Shown here: positions 42,611 through 53,850 of the stretch, in pieces
Numbering within the stretch: position 1 is the stretch's first letter
Layout: the number at the start of each line of letters is the position of its first letter
Source of the DNA: Phylloscopus collybita
Lineage: Eukaryota; Chordata; Aves; Passeriformes; Phylloscopidae
NCBI GenBank assembly: GCA_027886175.1
Contig: JAJNNQ010000094.1
Location: 558,001 to 622,000, forward strand
DNA length: 64,000 nucleotides
Reading direction: 5' to 3'
Program-made: the position numbers and the translations under genes
Notes under the pieces: generated by a model
What the model was told of the DNA's origin: nothing
The model's database searches: none
What the model saw: only the letters and a program-made list of their open reading frames with translations

Positions 42611-43020
42611 CCTTGCTGAAGGCCACCATGGACACACTAGGAGACGCTAACGACTCGGTGCTGAAGAAAAACAAAAGCAGTGGCCCAGCTCAGGGGAGGA
42701 GGGCACCCGGCTGCACTTCTCTTCTCTGGGAGTTTCTCTCCGAGGGGCAGAGATCCCCCGAGGATGGGGCTGATACAAGAGGGGGCTGGGGCAGCTGCTG
42801 GCTGGCGCTCTCCCTCTCTCGGCTTCGGGGGAGGGCGGTCGGAGCTGCTGCTCGGGGAAGGGAATTCGCTGCTGCTGCTGCTGCCGGAGCCCAGCCCAGA
42901 GCTGCTTCTGCTGCTGCCGTGGGGTGAGCCTCTGCTGGTGAGAGCAGCCACTGAGCTGGGGCCTGATGGACACCCACCCCACTACAACAAACCCTCTCAC
43001 CATCTGCTTGGGTGCCTGGG
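42611..43020 (+). other. Unique GC-rich insertion replacing the gene 8 3' end
   Basis: About 410 bases seen nowhere else in the window, with a CTGCTGCTGCTG run (42869-42883) and two overlapping open frames of about 118-134 codons. Abrupt edges with the ART intron and LTR A. Not identified; possibly another mobile element or captured exon. Confidence 0.45.
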
Positions 43021-43610
43021 GTTATCAATGAAATGAATGATTTTGGTACTTTGTGTTAAATGATATTGTTAACAATTATAAATATGTAGGGGCTATTCAG
43101 CAAGCTGCAGAAATTGTAAATATGTAGAGGATATTAAGCAGTAACTGTAAGTTCCAGAAACTGCAATAACAGAAAAGTTAGAGCCTGGCCTTGGCGCAGG
43201 GTAATGAAATGTAAATTTGGATTATAGGACATGGAGAAATGGAGAAAATGGGAGATTTGGTGAAACCATGGTGACCACAGTGGAAAGTCCCCATGGACGT
43301 GCTGCGAGGAAGAGGAGAGACTTCATCCACCGACCACCGTGAGAGGGCAGAAGACCCCAGACTCCCGGAGTTGGAAAACTCAACGATGACCAAATATTGG
43401 AAAACATGGGGAGGGATCAAGGGGTGTGTGCAAAATAAAAAGTTATAAAAATGGGAAATTGAGGGGAAAAAAACTCTGAAAGCTGTGCGTGGAGCAGGAC
43501 CTGAGACTTGTGCTCTCTGGTTTTCCCTGCATGAGCTGCTTGCTTCATCTTATCGCTTTGATAAAGGTTTATCTAATTGGCAATCAATTATTGGGTCCTT
43601 ATCCTTATCA
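43021..43610 (+). mobile_element. Solo LTR family A
   Basis: 590 bp, from GTTATCAATGAAATG to TTATCCTTATCA. No polypurine tract or env-like sequence in front, so a solo LTR. GATAAAGG (43560) stands where other copies have AATAAAGG. Confidence 0.82.
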
Positions 43611-44305
43611 GGGCACTCTATGAGAACTATACCCAGATAACCCATTTTATGGCTCTCCAGGACAATAAAAATCATTTATTGAAAGAGGCAGGGCCAAGCT
43701 AATTATTTACAGGTATCGTTCTGGTTTTCTGTTAGCTAAGAAGCCCATTTTAATGAATATTCATAATTAGGGTGTATTAATTCCCTGGGGCAAAGGCCCC
43801 CAGAGCCACAGGAGCAGGAGAGATCTGCTGGGAGCCCGAGCTGATCAAGAATTCCGGCTTTGGGATCCCTCCTGTTCTGTCCGGGAGTTCACTGCAGCTG
43901 ATTTCGGTATCAGGGGCTGGGGGGACACCGGGGACACTTGGGGGGCACAGGGTGCTGTGGGATTGGGGTCTGGGGGGACACTGGGAGTGTCACAGGAATG
44001 GGATTGGGGTCCTGGGGTGCTCTGGGGGAAAGTGAGGGGGGCACAGAGGATGGTGGGAGTGGGGTCTGGGGCCATGGGGGATTCTGGGGGACACTGGGGG
44101 GGAATGTGACGTGAGATTGGAGTCCTGGTGTAGCTGGGGGACCCTGGAGGACACTGGGGGACACTGGAGGACACTGGGGGACACGGGGGGACATGAAACT
44201 GGGGTTCACAGGGCTCTAGGGGGCAGCAGGGAGGGCCTGGGAGTGTCACCGGGGCCATGGGAGGGCTGGGGGACACTGCAGGGGGCAGGGGGTGATCCCT
44301 GGCTT
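43611..44305 (+). repeat. LTR-like flank unit and G-rich ART-flank tract without ART exon
   Basis: Flank unit 43611-43905, quadruplex block 43911-43953, then GGACACTGGGGGACACT units to 44290. No ART coding exon follows; an integrase relic does. Confidence 0.6.
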
Positions 44306-44309
44306 TGTA

Positions 44310-44660
44310 CATTGGAGGTGTTTCCAAAAGAAACCTTTGGATCCCAACCCATCACCTCCAGGGACCACTGAGAGGGGCAGCACTGCCGGGGGTTCCTGGC
44401 AGATGGATTTGCAGAGCCACCAGGCCAACATGGCTTCAGGTGTCTCCTGGGGTTGGTGGATCCCTTTTATTGTGGTGCAGAACTTCTGCTGCCGCCCCAA
44501 CAAGGCCGGAGAAGTCACCCAGAGCTCCCCAAGGAGATCCTGGCTAGGCTTGGGGTGCCCCCAGGGGTGTCACCTGAGAGGGGAGCCCATTTGGGGTCTG
44601 AGGTGTGACAGCAGCTCAGGGAGCAGTGGGGAGTGGGGCTGGGGGGCACTGGGGGCACAC
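44310..44660 (+). pseudogene. ERV pol integrase-core relic
   Basis: Plus-strand copy with WQMD (about 44400) and, in other frames, VQNF and REVTQ-like segments. Broken by frameshifts and a stop. Confidence 0.63.
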
Positions 44661-44926
44661 GGGGCGGTGGGATTGGGGTCCTGGGGGCTGAGCAGTGAGA
44701 GAGAGAAGAGAAAGTTTCAGTTCCCCTGGAGGTGCTGGGTGGAGCTTAAAGACTGACTGGGGAAAATAAAACATCGAAGGTGTAAAAGTGTGGGCAGAGC
44801 AGGGCAAAGGTGGGCGGGAGCTGCGGAGAAAGGGACAAAGGGAGCTCCAGGGAGGTTATTTTGGCAAGTTCTGCAACAGATAAGGAGCAGCAGCGCCTGC
44901 CAAAAGCAAAAGTTCAAGGCGAGGAT
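44661..44926 (+). repeat. Post-integrase repeat
   Basis: GAGAAGAGAAAGTTTCAG, GGAGGTGCTGGGTGGAGC and AAGTTCTGCAACAG segments. Matches 20860-21060 and, inverted, 56310-56560. Confidence 0.55.
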
Positions 44927-45237
44927 TGTTATCTGGGTTTTTGCTGTTCTCCTCTGTCTCTTTAAGAAGTTTTTTTCTAAAGTTCTATTTTCAGCCTTCC
45001 GTGTTTACCTTTTGCAGTGGGGTCAGACAGGATTTTACATCAACAACTTCCTTGCTATTGTAACGGTACAACCACGTTTACACTCTTCTCATGAGGAGGA
45101 GACTGCTGACGGACTGTTGGGTTGCCCAGTGTGGTTGGAGAGGAACGTTTTCTTCCTCCAATCCACGGTCACTGTTGGAATTCTATAAATGTTGAAGTTT
45201 GTAAATAAACCGTCTCTTTTTTTCTTCCTCAGACGTT
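44927..45237 (+). mobile_element. Solo LTR family B, 3'-truncated
   Basis: TGTTATCTGGG start, CTATAAATG and AATAAACCG. It ends at TTCCTCAGACG joined to the TTCTTGATCACCTCGGG flank segment. Confidence 0.75.
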
Positions 45238-46850
45238 CTTGATCACCTCGGGCTCACAGCGGATCTCTCCTGCTCCTGTGGCTCAGGGGGACTTTGCCAT
45301 GGGGAATTTATTCAGCCTAATTATAAATATTCATTAAAGTTGGTTTCTTAGCTAATGCAGAAACAGCAATTTTCCTGGAAATGATTTCCACATCTCCCTC
45401 TCTTTCAGGACATCCTCCTGTTGTCCTGGAGAGTTCACAAAAAGGGACCTGGGGCTCATCTTCACTGAGTGCCGCAGTATCTCTGATGACCTCGCCTTGA
45501 ACTTTCACTTTCAGCTGGCGCTGCTCCTTCTGTGTCACAGAGCTTGTCCAGAACCACACTGGAGTTCCCTTTAACTCTTTCCCCACTGGTTCCAGACACG
45601 TTTATTGTCCCGTGGAAATACTTTTACACCCTTTTATCGTTTTTGCTGCTCAGCCTTCCAGCCCTACCCAGCACCTCCAGCGTGTTGGGAAAAAGCCACG
45701 CTATGGAAAGCCAGGAGTCCACAGAGCAGCCTTGAAACTTTATTCCAGTGCAGGGACAGAGTTTCCACAACAGCCAGACCCCCGTGGGGTTCTGCATTGG
45801 TTTGAGGCAAATTTGGGAGGAGAACTCCTCGGGAAACCCTCCCTCCCCTCCCCCAACCGGTTTGGGAGAAAACTCCTCAGAGAGAAGTGGAAAGAAATCC
45901 GTTTATTGAACTGGCAAAGCGCTCCCCAGGAGAATGAATTGAACAATACCAGATGGCAAGAACCTTGTGGCGCTCTGGGTAGATGACAAATTAGGACAGA
46001 AGTGCCTCTGGTAGGTGATTCCTCTGCTCTCAGATCTTTCCGGCTCTGGTGAAAGTTGCTGCACAGGGTGGATCCCCGTGGGTTCCAGGTGCAAGCTCCC
46101 CCCAGAGCCCCCCCTGGGTCCTCAGTCAGGGGGAGGTTTAACAGTTTCAAAAAAATTGAAAAAGGAAAAAAAAAAGGAAAAAAAAAGAAAAAAAAATAAA
46201 AAAATAGAAAAAAAAAAAAAGAAATGCAAATCATGCTAAGCTGTGCTACCTAACTACCAAGCAAAAGCAAAAGTGAGAGAGAAAGCAAAACAAAAAAAAA
46301 AATCCTCTCCGTCTCATGTCTGTGTGTTATTTTCTGTGACTATTAAAAACCAGTCAGGCAGAGAGAGGTTTCTGAAAACAAACTGTGCACTTCTCCCCCG
46401 GTGTTACTCTCAGAGCCAATATTAAAGGCACAGAGTGTAATACCCAGCGTAAACAGACGATTGGGGATACAACATCGTGACGTCACCCCAGGACAGGTTC
46501 CTCTCTCGAGGTTTGGGAGGACGCAGCCTCCTTCCATCCCCAGCTCTCGGCCGCACGCTGCCCTCTCCCTTTCCCCATCAGCTGAACGGCGCTGCTGGGA
46601 AGGTGCAGCCCTCCCAAACCACATCCCCCACACCCCACCTTGGACCTGTCATTTTCCCCCAAAGCCCAGAAGTTCAGGCAGTCTGGGTTGGACTGGTTGG
46701 ACTTTGTGGGGACCCGTTTCACCCATCACCCTCATGTTCAGGAGTTCAAACTTTCTGCTCAAACCACCAGGGTCCTGTGAAAAGCTTCACCTCTGTAGAG
46801 ACATCCAGACCCATTTTGAAGACATTGACAGCCATTTCTCCCTAAGACCC
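45238..46850 (+). repeat. Flank unit and segmental duplication, copy 2
   Basis: 45400-46850 pairs with 10030-11500 in the same orientation. It contains an A-rich tract (46146-46220), TGACGTCA at 46478-46485 and inverted block H. ACTTTCACTTTC at 45501-45512 is an IRF-like site on the minus strand. Confidence 0.78.
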
Positions 46851-47015
46851 CCAAAACCCACTGAGTTGCTTTCAAAGGCATCACCACCCATCTTTCCAAC
46901 GAAATTTTTGCCTGTGATGGTGCTGAGGCCCCAGCAGAGTTTGGCCAGAGAAGCTGTCCCTGCCCACTGCCTGGCCGTGTCCCAGGGCAGGTTGGGGTGC
47001 CTGGAGCACTTCTCC
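46851..47015 (+). mobile_element. CR1 LINE fragment (sense), single 72-bp unit
   Basis: TGATGGTGCTGAGGCC, CAGAGTTTGGCCAGAG and one unit ending CCTGGAGCA, then an abrupt join to the class A tail. Confidence 0.75.
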
Positions 47016-47454
47016 ATTGCCTGTCTGAAGAAGGAGGTTTTGAAAATAAAGCTTGAACAAAAACTCCAGGAAATGCTTTATTTTATCAAATTAGATGCCC
47101 TGCAGGAAAGGTGTCAAAAGAGGTGCAGTGGATATATCAGGTGAGCCAGCAGCAAATTTTGATAAGCTTTTGATAAGCCAGGCCAGCAAGGATTAACTTT
47201 TTGTTACTTTTTTTTTATACGGCAAGGGGGCCAGCAGCAAATTTTGATAAACTTTTGATAAGCCAGGCTAGAAAGGATTAAATTTTTGATACATTTTTTA
47301 AACTCCAGGCAAGCAAGCAACATTTTTTTTGATCCATCAGGCGAGGCAGTCAGGCAGCTTTAGGAGGTGGCGGTGACATTGCCACTAGCAAACTCCAGCC
47401 CAACCCTCACTGCTCCTGCCTCCAAGACCACAGTGACCCTGGTGACAGCGTGGC
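47016..47454 (-). other. 3' tail of ART gene 10 (class A)
   Basis: Minus-strand order: CACCGCCACCTCCTAAAGC, TATCAAAA/GCTGCTGGC repeats, GATAAAATAAAGCATTTCC (near 47075) as likely polyadenylation signal. No ACC tract, like genes 2 and 4. Confidence 0.55.
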
Positions 47455-48712
47455 TCAGAGGGTTCTGCTGACTGCTGCCATGGCCAGGGTGACCAGGAGA
47501 AGCCCCCAGAGGTGGGGGGAGGTCCTGGGGAGGCTCCCACCTGAGGACATAAAGAGAGGGGTCAGGGAGACCATAAGTGGAGACGGCCATGGAGGCACCA
47601 GAGGGACCATGGGAGAGGGACAGGGGTGACCAGGGACCCTGAGGGTGTTGGTGTCAGAGGGGGCCATAACGAGGTCCCTGTCCTCTGTGCCCAGCCATGG
47701 GTGGCCTTGTCGCCCCAACCCCAGTGGGTGTCCCCAGCACTGGATGTCCCTGTCCCCCCCAGCTGGCCCTGGCTGTGCCCATCCCCTGTGCCCAGCAATG
47801 GCTGTCCCTGCCCTTGTCCCCAGCACTCACTTGGTGTCCTGCCTCCCACCCACAGTGGCTGTCCCTGTCCCCTCTGAGCCATGGCTGTCCGCAGCACTGG
47901 GTGTCCTTTTCCCCGACAATCACTGAGTGTCCCCCATACCCCCAGGCTGTCCCCACGGTGTCACCTTTCAGCCACTCGCAGTCGTAGTTGCTGAAGTTCC
48001 CGGTGGAGTGAAGCACAATGTGAATTGTGTCCCCTTCCTCCCTGACAGCAGTGACCCTGAAGGTCTCAAAGGGCGGGATCAGCACCTCCTGCTCCTCTGG
48101 ATGCTTGGATAATTCCTGGATGTCCACGCCGTGGCACGTGTGCACCTTGAACATTGTGGTACCCCCAAAATCCCAGGCCACCCCTTTGCTGAGCGACGTC
48201 AATGCGAATTGACCGAAACGGACTTGGTCGCCTTCCTTCACCTTGAACTTGATCCCCCTCACTCCCCGGAACACGTCCCGACAATCATTGGGTCGTCTCA
48301 GCGTCTGGAAGGCCCGGGTCAGCAGGAAATGCAGCGATTTGAAGTGGAATTCATCCCGGTACTTCTGGCCAGACCTTCCACCCTCGCGCACGGCTGGGTT
48401 GAAGGCTTTGTACAGCTTTGACTCACTCGTGGTGTAGGCCATGAGGGCGATGGCCTGGTCTGGGGTGAGAGGGGATGACGGGGTCTTCTTGTTCTGCCAC
48501 TCCTTTGTGGCGTTTCTCCATTGATTTTCAAACTCGCTGTTCCTGAGGAAGTCTGAGCGCTGGAGTTCCGGCAAACTCTTGGTCATGTTACCGCCACACT
48601 TCAGGTACTGGTCATCGAAGGAGTCCTTGGCCATGTCCAGGGGCAACACCTTGATGGCCACAGTGGCCATGGCCATGGCCAGCAGTGCCAGGGTCTGAGC
48701 CAGGGGGGCCAT
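47455..48712 (-). CDS. ART gene 10: class A ecto-ADP-ribosyltransferase, intact
   Basis: Exons 48712-47965 (748 nt, AAAG|GTGACA donor) and 47540-47455 (86 nt), about 277 residues. Signal peptide 1-20; [13 protein letters not shown] (about 24-36); Cys 39/144/193/245. Active-site Arg149 (VFRG) and Glu207-Gln-Glu209 are present. The middle motif is Leu-Thr-Ser (171-173), a mild change from Ser-Thr-Ser. Predicted arginine-specific, GPI-anchored surface transferase using extracellular NAD. N-glycosylation sites at Asn42, Asn67 and Asn239. The ATG is in a CACCATGG context. It is the closest relative of the frameshifted gene 4 and supplies the reference length for its broken G run. Confidence 0.92.
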
Positions 48713-49370
48713 GGTGGGGAGAGGCCACGAGGAGCAGTGTGGGACACTGGGAGACACAGAGGGGACACAGGGGACAAACTGTGTGACACGGGGAAGATAC
48801 TGGGAGACACCAGGGGACACTGAGGGGACACTGAGGGAGCCCAGCGGACACTGATGGGACATAGGGGAACATGGGGTGGCTTTCTTGTTGAGGGGCGGGG
48901 GGAACGAGTGGGGTCAGCCTGGGGAGAAGGGGCAGACAAGCCAGGAGACCATGGACATGTCCTGGGACCTGATCCCAAATCCTGAGGTCCCCCAGTGTCA
49001 CCCTCTTCCCCCTCCCATACCACAATCCCAATCCCAGTCCCATGAAATCCCCGGTGTCCCCTCAGGACCTCAATCCCATCCCATGTGCCCCCCAGTGTCC
49101 TCCAGTGTCCCCCATTGTCCCCTCAGTGCCCCCCACTGTCCCCCAGTGCCCCCCATACCCAAATCCCACTCAGAAAGCTTTATGCCCCCATTGCTGCCCC
49201 CGGACCAGCCCAGGACCCCAATCCCATTCCTGTGACTCCCCCAGGGTCCCCCCAGACCCCAATCCCACAGCCCCCTGTGCCCCCCAAGTGTCCCCGCTGT
49301 CCCCCCAGCCCCTGATACCAAAATCAGCCGCAGTGAACTCCCGGACAGAATGGGAGGGATCCCAAAGCAG
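48713..49370 (-). promoter_or_regulatory. ART gene 10 upstream region with G4 block
   Basis: G-rich on the coding (minus) strand. Quadruplex block 49269-49310. Acceptor-like site before TGTCCCACACTGCTCC. Confidence 0.5.
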
Positions 49371-49918
49371 GAACTCTTGATCAGCTCGGGCTCACAGCGG
49401 ATCTCTCCTGCTCCTGTGGCTCAGGGGGGCTTATGCACCCTAATTATAAACATTCATTAAGATGGTCTTCTTAGCTAACACTACCTAGCTCGTTTCTCAT
49501 GAACAACTTGCATGGCTCTGCCTCTTTCAGGAAATGGTTTTTGTTGCCCTGCAGCCACAAAAATGGGGTTTCTCGGTGTGGTTTTCACTGAGCCCCAGCG
49601 TCTCAGATGACCTCGCCTTGAACTTTCACTTTGGTCAGGCGCTGCTCCTTCTCTGAGGCAGAACTTGCAAAACCCTCCCTGCAGTTCCCTTTGTCTCTTT
49701 CTCGGCGGCTTCCAGAGACCTTTGAAAATTGGCTGCTCATCTCTCATATTCATCACAACGGGCATCTTAGCCAACACAAAACCAGAACATTTCCCACAAA
49801 TAACTTACATGGCTCTGCGTCTTTCCATAAATGATTTTTATTGTCCTGGAGAACCATAAAAATGGGGTCTCTGGGGGTTGTTTTCACTGAGTGCCCTGAT
49901 GTTCCAGATGATCTCTGT
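49371..49918 (-). repeat. LTR-like flank units, two copies
   Basis: Units at 49371-49640 and 49680-49918. ACTTTCACTTTG (49622-49633) is IRF-like on the minus strand with one mismatch. Confidence 0.5.
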
Positions 49919-50088
49919 CTCACACGACACAAAGAAATGACACCCACATGTTGAGATGACTGAGGCAGGAAAAAGAGACAGTTTATTTAAAAACTTTGAC
50001 ATTTATATAATTCCAGCAGGGACCACGGATTGGAAGAAGAAAACCTTCCTCTACAACCACACTGGGCCACCCAACAGTCCCAATTAAC
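49919..50088 (-). mobile_element. LTR family B fragment
   Basis: Reversed GTGAGACA end, AAAGAGACAGTTTATTT (reverse of AATAAA) and TTATATAATTCC. It is cut at about 50088, where env-like ERV sequence begins. Confidence 0.7.
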
Positions 50089-50778
50089 ACGGACATTTAA
50101 ACCGGCAGTCACTCCCAGGCACCCCTGAAGAATTCCCTTGCTGCTGAGAAGATGGAAATCCAGGCTCCGGAAAGCAAAAGCGGAGGCGTCGGGGAAGGCA
50201 GAGGGTTTCTGAAGTGGGGAATGCTGCTGGGAGTTCTGACTCTGCCACTTGGGATGCCCGGCCGATTTTAGCATGGGAGTTTGTAAATGTCATAGCATTC
50301 GATGTGTTAAATGATGTGGGGGGAAACATCACAGCGTGTCACAATATAACTGCAATCCCTGAGGAATATAAACTAAGGCAAATTAAAAAAAAAAAAAATC
50401 AAACTCCATTATTCCTGTTTGCAATCGGTGTGACCAAACTGTTTGGGCGGGGAATAGGATGGAATCAATTTTGGTAGCACACTCTTCATCAAATTTGAGA
50501 CCCTGGTAAAGATAGAGAAAAAAAAACTAAAAGAATTTAAGCAAAAAAAAACCCACGACGAGAGCAGAACACGACCTTGGGGTGTTTATAGGGATGAGCT
50601 TTTAGCCAGAGCTGTAATTCACAACCGGTATAATTGATCAGCATTACAGTAGAGTATTAACGAAAGTTATATATGATCATACAAATTAGTAAATGATCAT
50701 ACAAATTATATGATCATAAAAATAAAATAATTAGTGAATTAACACTAATGAATTAATTAATTAAGAAAAGGGGAGGAC
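50089..50778 (+). pseudogene. ERV env-like relic, AT-rich spacer and polypurine tract
   Basis: Same as 2700-3389: env-like remnant to about 50480, A/T-rich spacer with ATGATCATACAAATTA repeats, and AAAAGGGGAGGAC (50766-50778), a well-preserved polypurine tract. No gag here. Confidence 0.6.
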
Positions 50779-51353
50779 AGTTATAAATGAAATTAATGAT
50801 TTAGGTAATTTGTGTTGTTATAGTTAATAATTACAAATATGTAGGGGCTATTCCGCAAGCTGCAGAAATTGTAAATACGTAGAGGATATTAAGCAATAAC
50901 TGTAAGTTGCAGAAACTGCAGAAACAGAAAAGTTAGAGCCCGTCCTTGGCACAGGATAATGAAATGTAAATTTGTATCACAGGACATGGAGAAAGGGAGA
51001 AAATGGGAGATTTGGTGAATCCGTAGTGACCACAGTGGAAAGTCCCATGGACGTGCTGCGAGGAAGAGGAGAGACTTCATCCACCGACCACCGTGAGAGG
51101 GCAGAAGACCCCAGATTCCCGGAGTTGGAAGACTCAGCGATGAACAAATATGGGAAAACTTGAGGAGCGACCAAGGGTCAAAACAAAAAGTTATAAAAAT
51201 GGGAAATTGTGGCGAAAAATCCAAAAGCTGTGGGTGGAGCGTGAGCTGAGACTTGTGCTCTGCGGCTTTCCCAGCGTGTTGCTCGCTTCCACTTATGGTT
51301 TTAATAAAGGTTTACCTAATTGGCAATCAATCATTGGGTCCTTATCCTTATCA
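50779..51353 (+). mobile_element. ERV LTR family A (3' LTR)
   Basis: Directly after the polypurine tract. AGTTATAAATG start (T to A change at the first base), AATAAAGG at 51303, ends TTATCCTTATCA. Confidence 0.83.
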
Positions 51354-51925
51354 GGGCACTCTGTTAGAATCACACCCAGATAACGCGTTTTATCGCTCCA
51401 GGGAAAAAGAAATCGTTTATTGAAAGAGGCGGGGCCAAGCTAACTATTTACAGGTATGGTTCTGGTTTTCTGTTAGCTAAGAAGCCCATTTTAATGAATA
51501 TTCATAATTAGGGTGGATAAATTCCTTGGGGCAAAGTCCCCCTGAGCCACAGGAGCAGGAGAGATCTGCTGGGAGCCCGAGCTGATCAAGAATTCCGGCT
51601 TTGGGATCCCTCCCGTTCTGTCCGGGAGTTCACTGTGGCTGATTTCGGTATCGGGATCTGGGGGGACACCGGGGACACTTGGGGGGCACAGGGGGCTGTG
51701 GGATTGGGGTCTTTGGGGACACTGGGAGGACCCTGGGGGGGAATTTCATGTGGGATTGGAGTCCTGGGGTACCTAGGGGACGCTGGGGGAAAGTGAGGGA
51801 GACTGAGGGACACAGGACTGGGGTTCACAGGGTTCTAGGGGGCAGCAGGGGGAGCCTGGAAGTGTGACTGGGGCGGTGGGAGGGGTGGAGAACATGACAG
51901 GGGGCAGGGGGTGATCCCCAGGTTT
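51354..51925 (+). repeat. LTR-like flank unit and G-rich tract without ART exon
   Basis: Flank unit to 51650, quadruplex block 51653-51702, GGGACACTGGGAGG units to about 51900. Continues into an integrase relic, as at 43611-44305. Confidence 0.6.
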
Positions 51926-51929
51926 GTTT

Positions 51930-52250
51930 GCCCGAGGTGTTTCCCATAGAACCCTTTGGATCCCAACCCATCACCTCCAGGGATCACTGAGAGGGGCAGC
52001 ACTGCCGGGGGTTCCTGGCAGATGGATTTGCTGAGCCACCACGCCAACACGGCTTCAGGTGTCTCCTGGGGTTGGGGGATCCCTTTTTTTGGGGTGCAGA
52101 ACTTCTGATGCCACCATAGCAAGGCCAGGGAAGTCACCCAGGAGCTCCCCAGGGAGATCCTGGCCAGGCTCGGGGTGCCCCCAGAGGTGTCAACTGAGAG
52201 GGGAGCCCATTTGGGGTCTGAGGTGTGACAGCAGCTCAGGTAGTAGTGGG
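51930..52250 (+). pseudogene. ERV pol integrase-core relic
   Basis: Plus-strand copy with WQMD (about 52019) and the REVTQ-like region near 52125. Broken. Confidence 0.62.
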
Positions 52251-52692
52251 GAGTGGGGCTGGGGGGCTCAGGGAGTGACCCCAACATTTGGGTCGGGGTC
52301 CTGGCAGGGCTGAGGGGACTTGTAATCAATCCTGGGAGGAGGATTGGGATTCTGGGGGAGGCAGGAGGGGATGGTCCTGTGGGATTGGGATTGGGGTCCT
52401 GGGGGGTTCTGGGGTGGCTGGGGGATTTTGGGGAGGCACAAGAAACCCCAGGGTTGGGGATCAGGGACCCCAGGCTGTGTCCAGGGATCTCCTGGCCAGG
52501 AGTGCCTCCCCTCTCCCTTGGCAGGGCTGACCCCACTCCCCTCCCCAGTCCTACACTGAGGAACCCTCCCTGTGTCTCCTCCATGTCCCCTCTGTGTCCC
52601 TCAGTGTCCTCTCTGTGTCCTTTCACTGTCCCTCATTGTCCCCTCATTGTCCCCACAGTGTCCCACACTGCTCCTGGTGGCCTCTCCCCTCC
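52251..52692 (+). promoter_or_regulatory. ART gene 9 upstream region
   Basis: Shorter G-rich flank that begins inside the post-integrase repeat, so the usual quadruplex block is not directly upstream. The acceptor-like TGTCCCCACAG remains. Confidence 0.5.
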
Positions 52693-53792
52693 ATGGCCCC
52701 CCTGGCTCACACCCTGGCCCTGCTGGCCATGACCGTGACCACCGTGGCCATCGAGGTGAAGCCCCTGGACATGGCCGAGGACTCCTTCGATGACCAGTAC
52801 CAGGGCTGCCGCCCGGCCATGACTGAGGCCTTGCCGGCCCTCAACCGCTCCGAGTTCCAGAAGAATCCTCTCTTTGCCCGGGTCTGGCCCAAGGCCGTGG
52901 CCAAGTGGCAGAGCAGCGGGTCCCCTCTGTCCCCTCTGGCATCCTCAGCCCAGGCCATCGCCCTCATGGCCTTCACCATGGACGACCTGTACCGGCAGTT
53001 CAACGCGGCCACGCGCGCGGCTGGGTGCTCCCCCCAGGAGTACCGGGACAACTTCCACTTCAAAACGCTGCATTTCCTGCTGACCGATGCCCTGGCCACG
53101 CTGAGGGAGGGAGAGAAACCCGAGTGTCGCTGTGTGTTCCGCATCGCGAGCTGGACCCAGTTCACGGCAGAGCAAGGCCAGAGGGTCCGGTTCGGTCAAT
53201 TCACACCGACATCGCTTTGCAGAGATAGCGCTGAGGATTTTGAGATAGGCACGGTGTTCAAGATGGAGACGTACTATGGCGTGGGCATCCAGAATTTCTC
53301 CAGATTTCCTGATGAGGAGGAGGTGCTGGTCCCGCCCTTCGAAACCTTCAATGTCACCAAAGTCATCCAAAACGGGGACAAGACACAGATCTGGCTCCAC
53401 TCCAATGGGACCTTCAGCAACTACAACTGCGAGTGGCTGAAAGGTGACACCACAGGGGACACCCCGGGGGGGATGGGGACACCCCTGGGGCCATGGGGGC
53501 ACCCATGACAAGGCACAGGGGACACAGGGACACTCAGTGGGGATGGAGGGCATGGACACCCACTGTGGGTGGGAGGACAAGGACACCCAGAGCTGGGGAC
53601 AAGGACAGGGACACCCAGAGCTGGGGACAAGGACAGGGACACCCAGTGCTGGGGATACCAACTCTGGGGACACTGATTCAGGGCACGAGGACAGGAACAC
53701 CCATGACAGGGCACAGGGATGGGGACACCCAGATATGGGAGGGGACAGGGAATTCACTGCCAGGCGAGGACAGGGAAAGGGACAGGGACAGA

Positions 53793-53850
<58 letters not shown>

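Noticed and set aside
42523..43036. CTG-rich open frames as a real coding exon
   Set aside because: No homology recognised, no clear splice sites at both ends and overlapping frames on both strands. Kept only as an unexplained insertion.
53763..53850. Telomere-like or interstitial telomeric repeat
   Set aside because: The unit is GGGACA, not TTAGGG, and it lies inside an ART intron.
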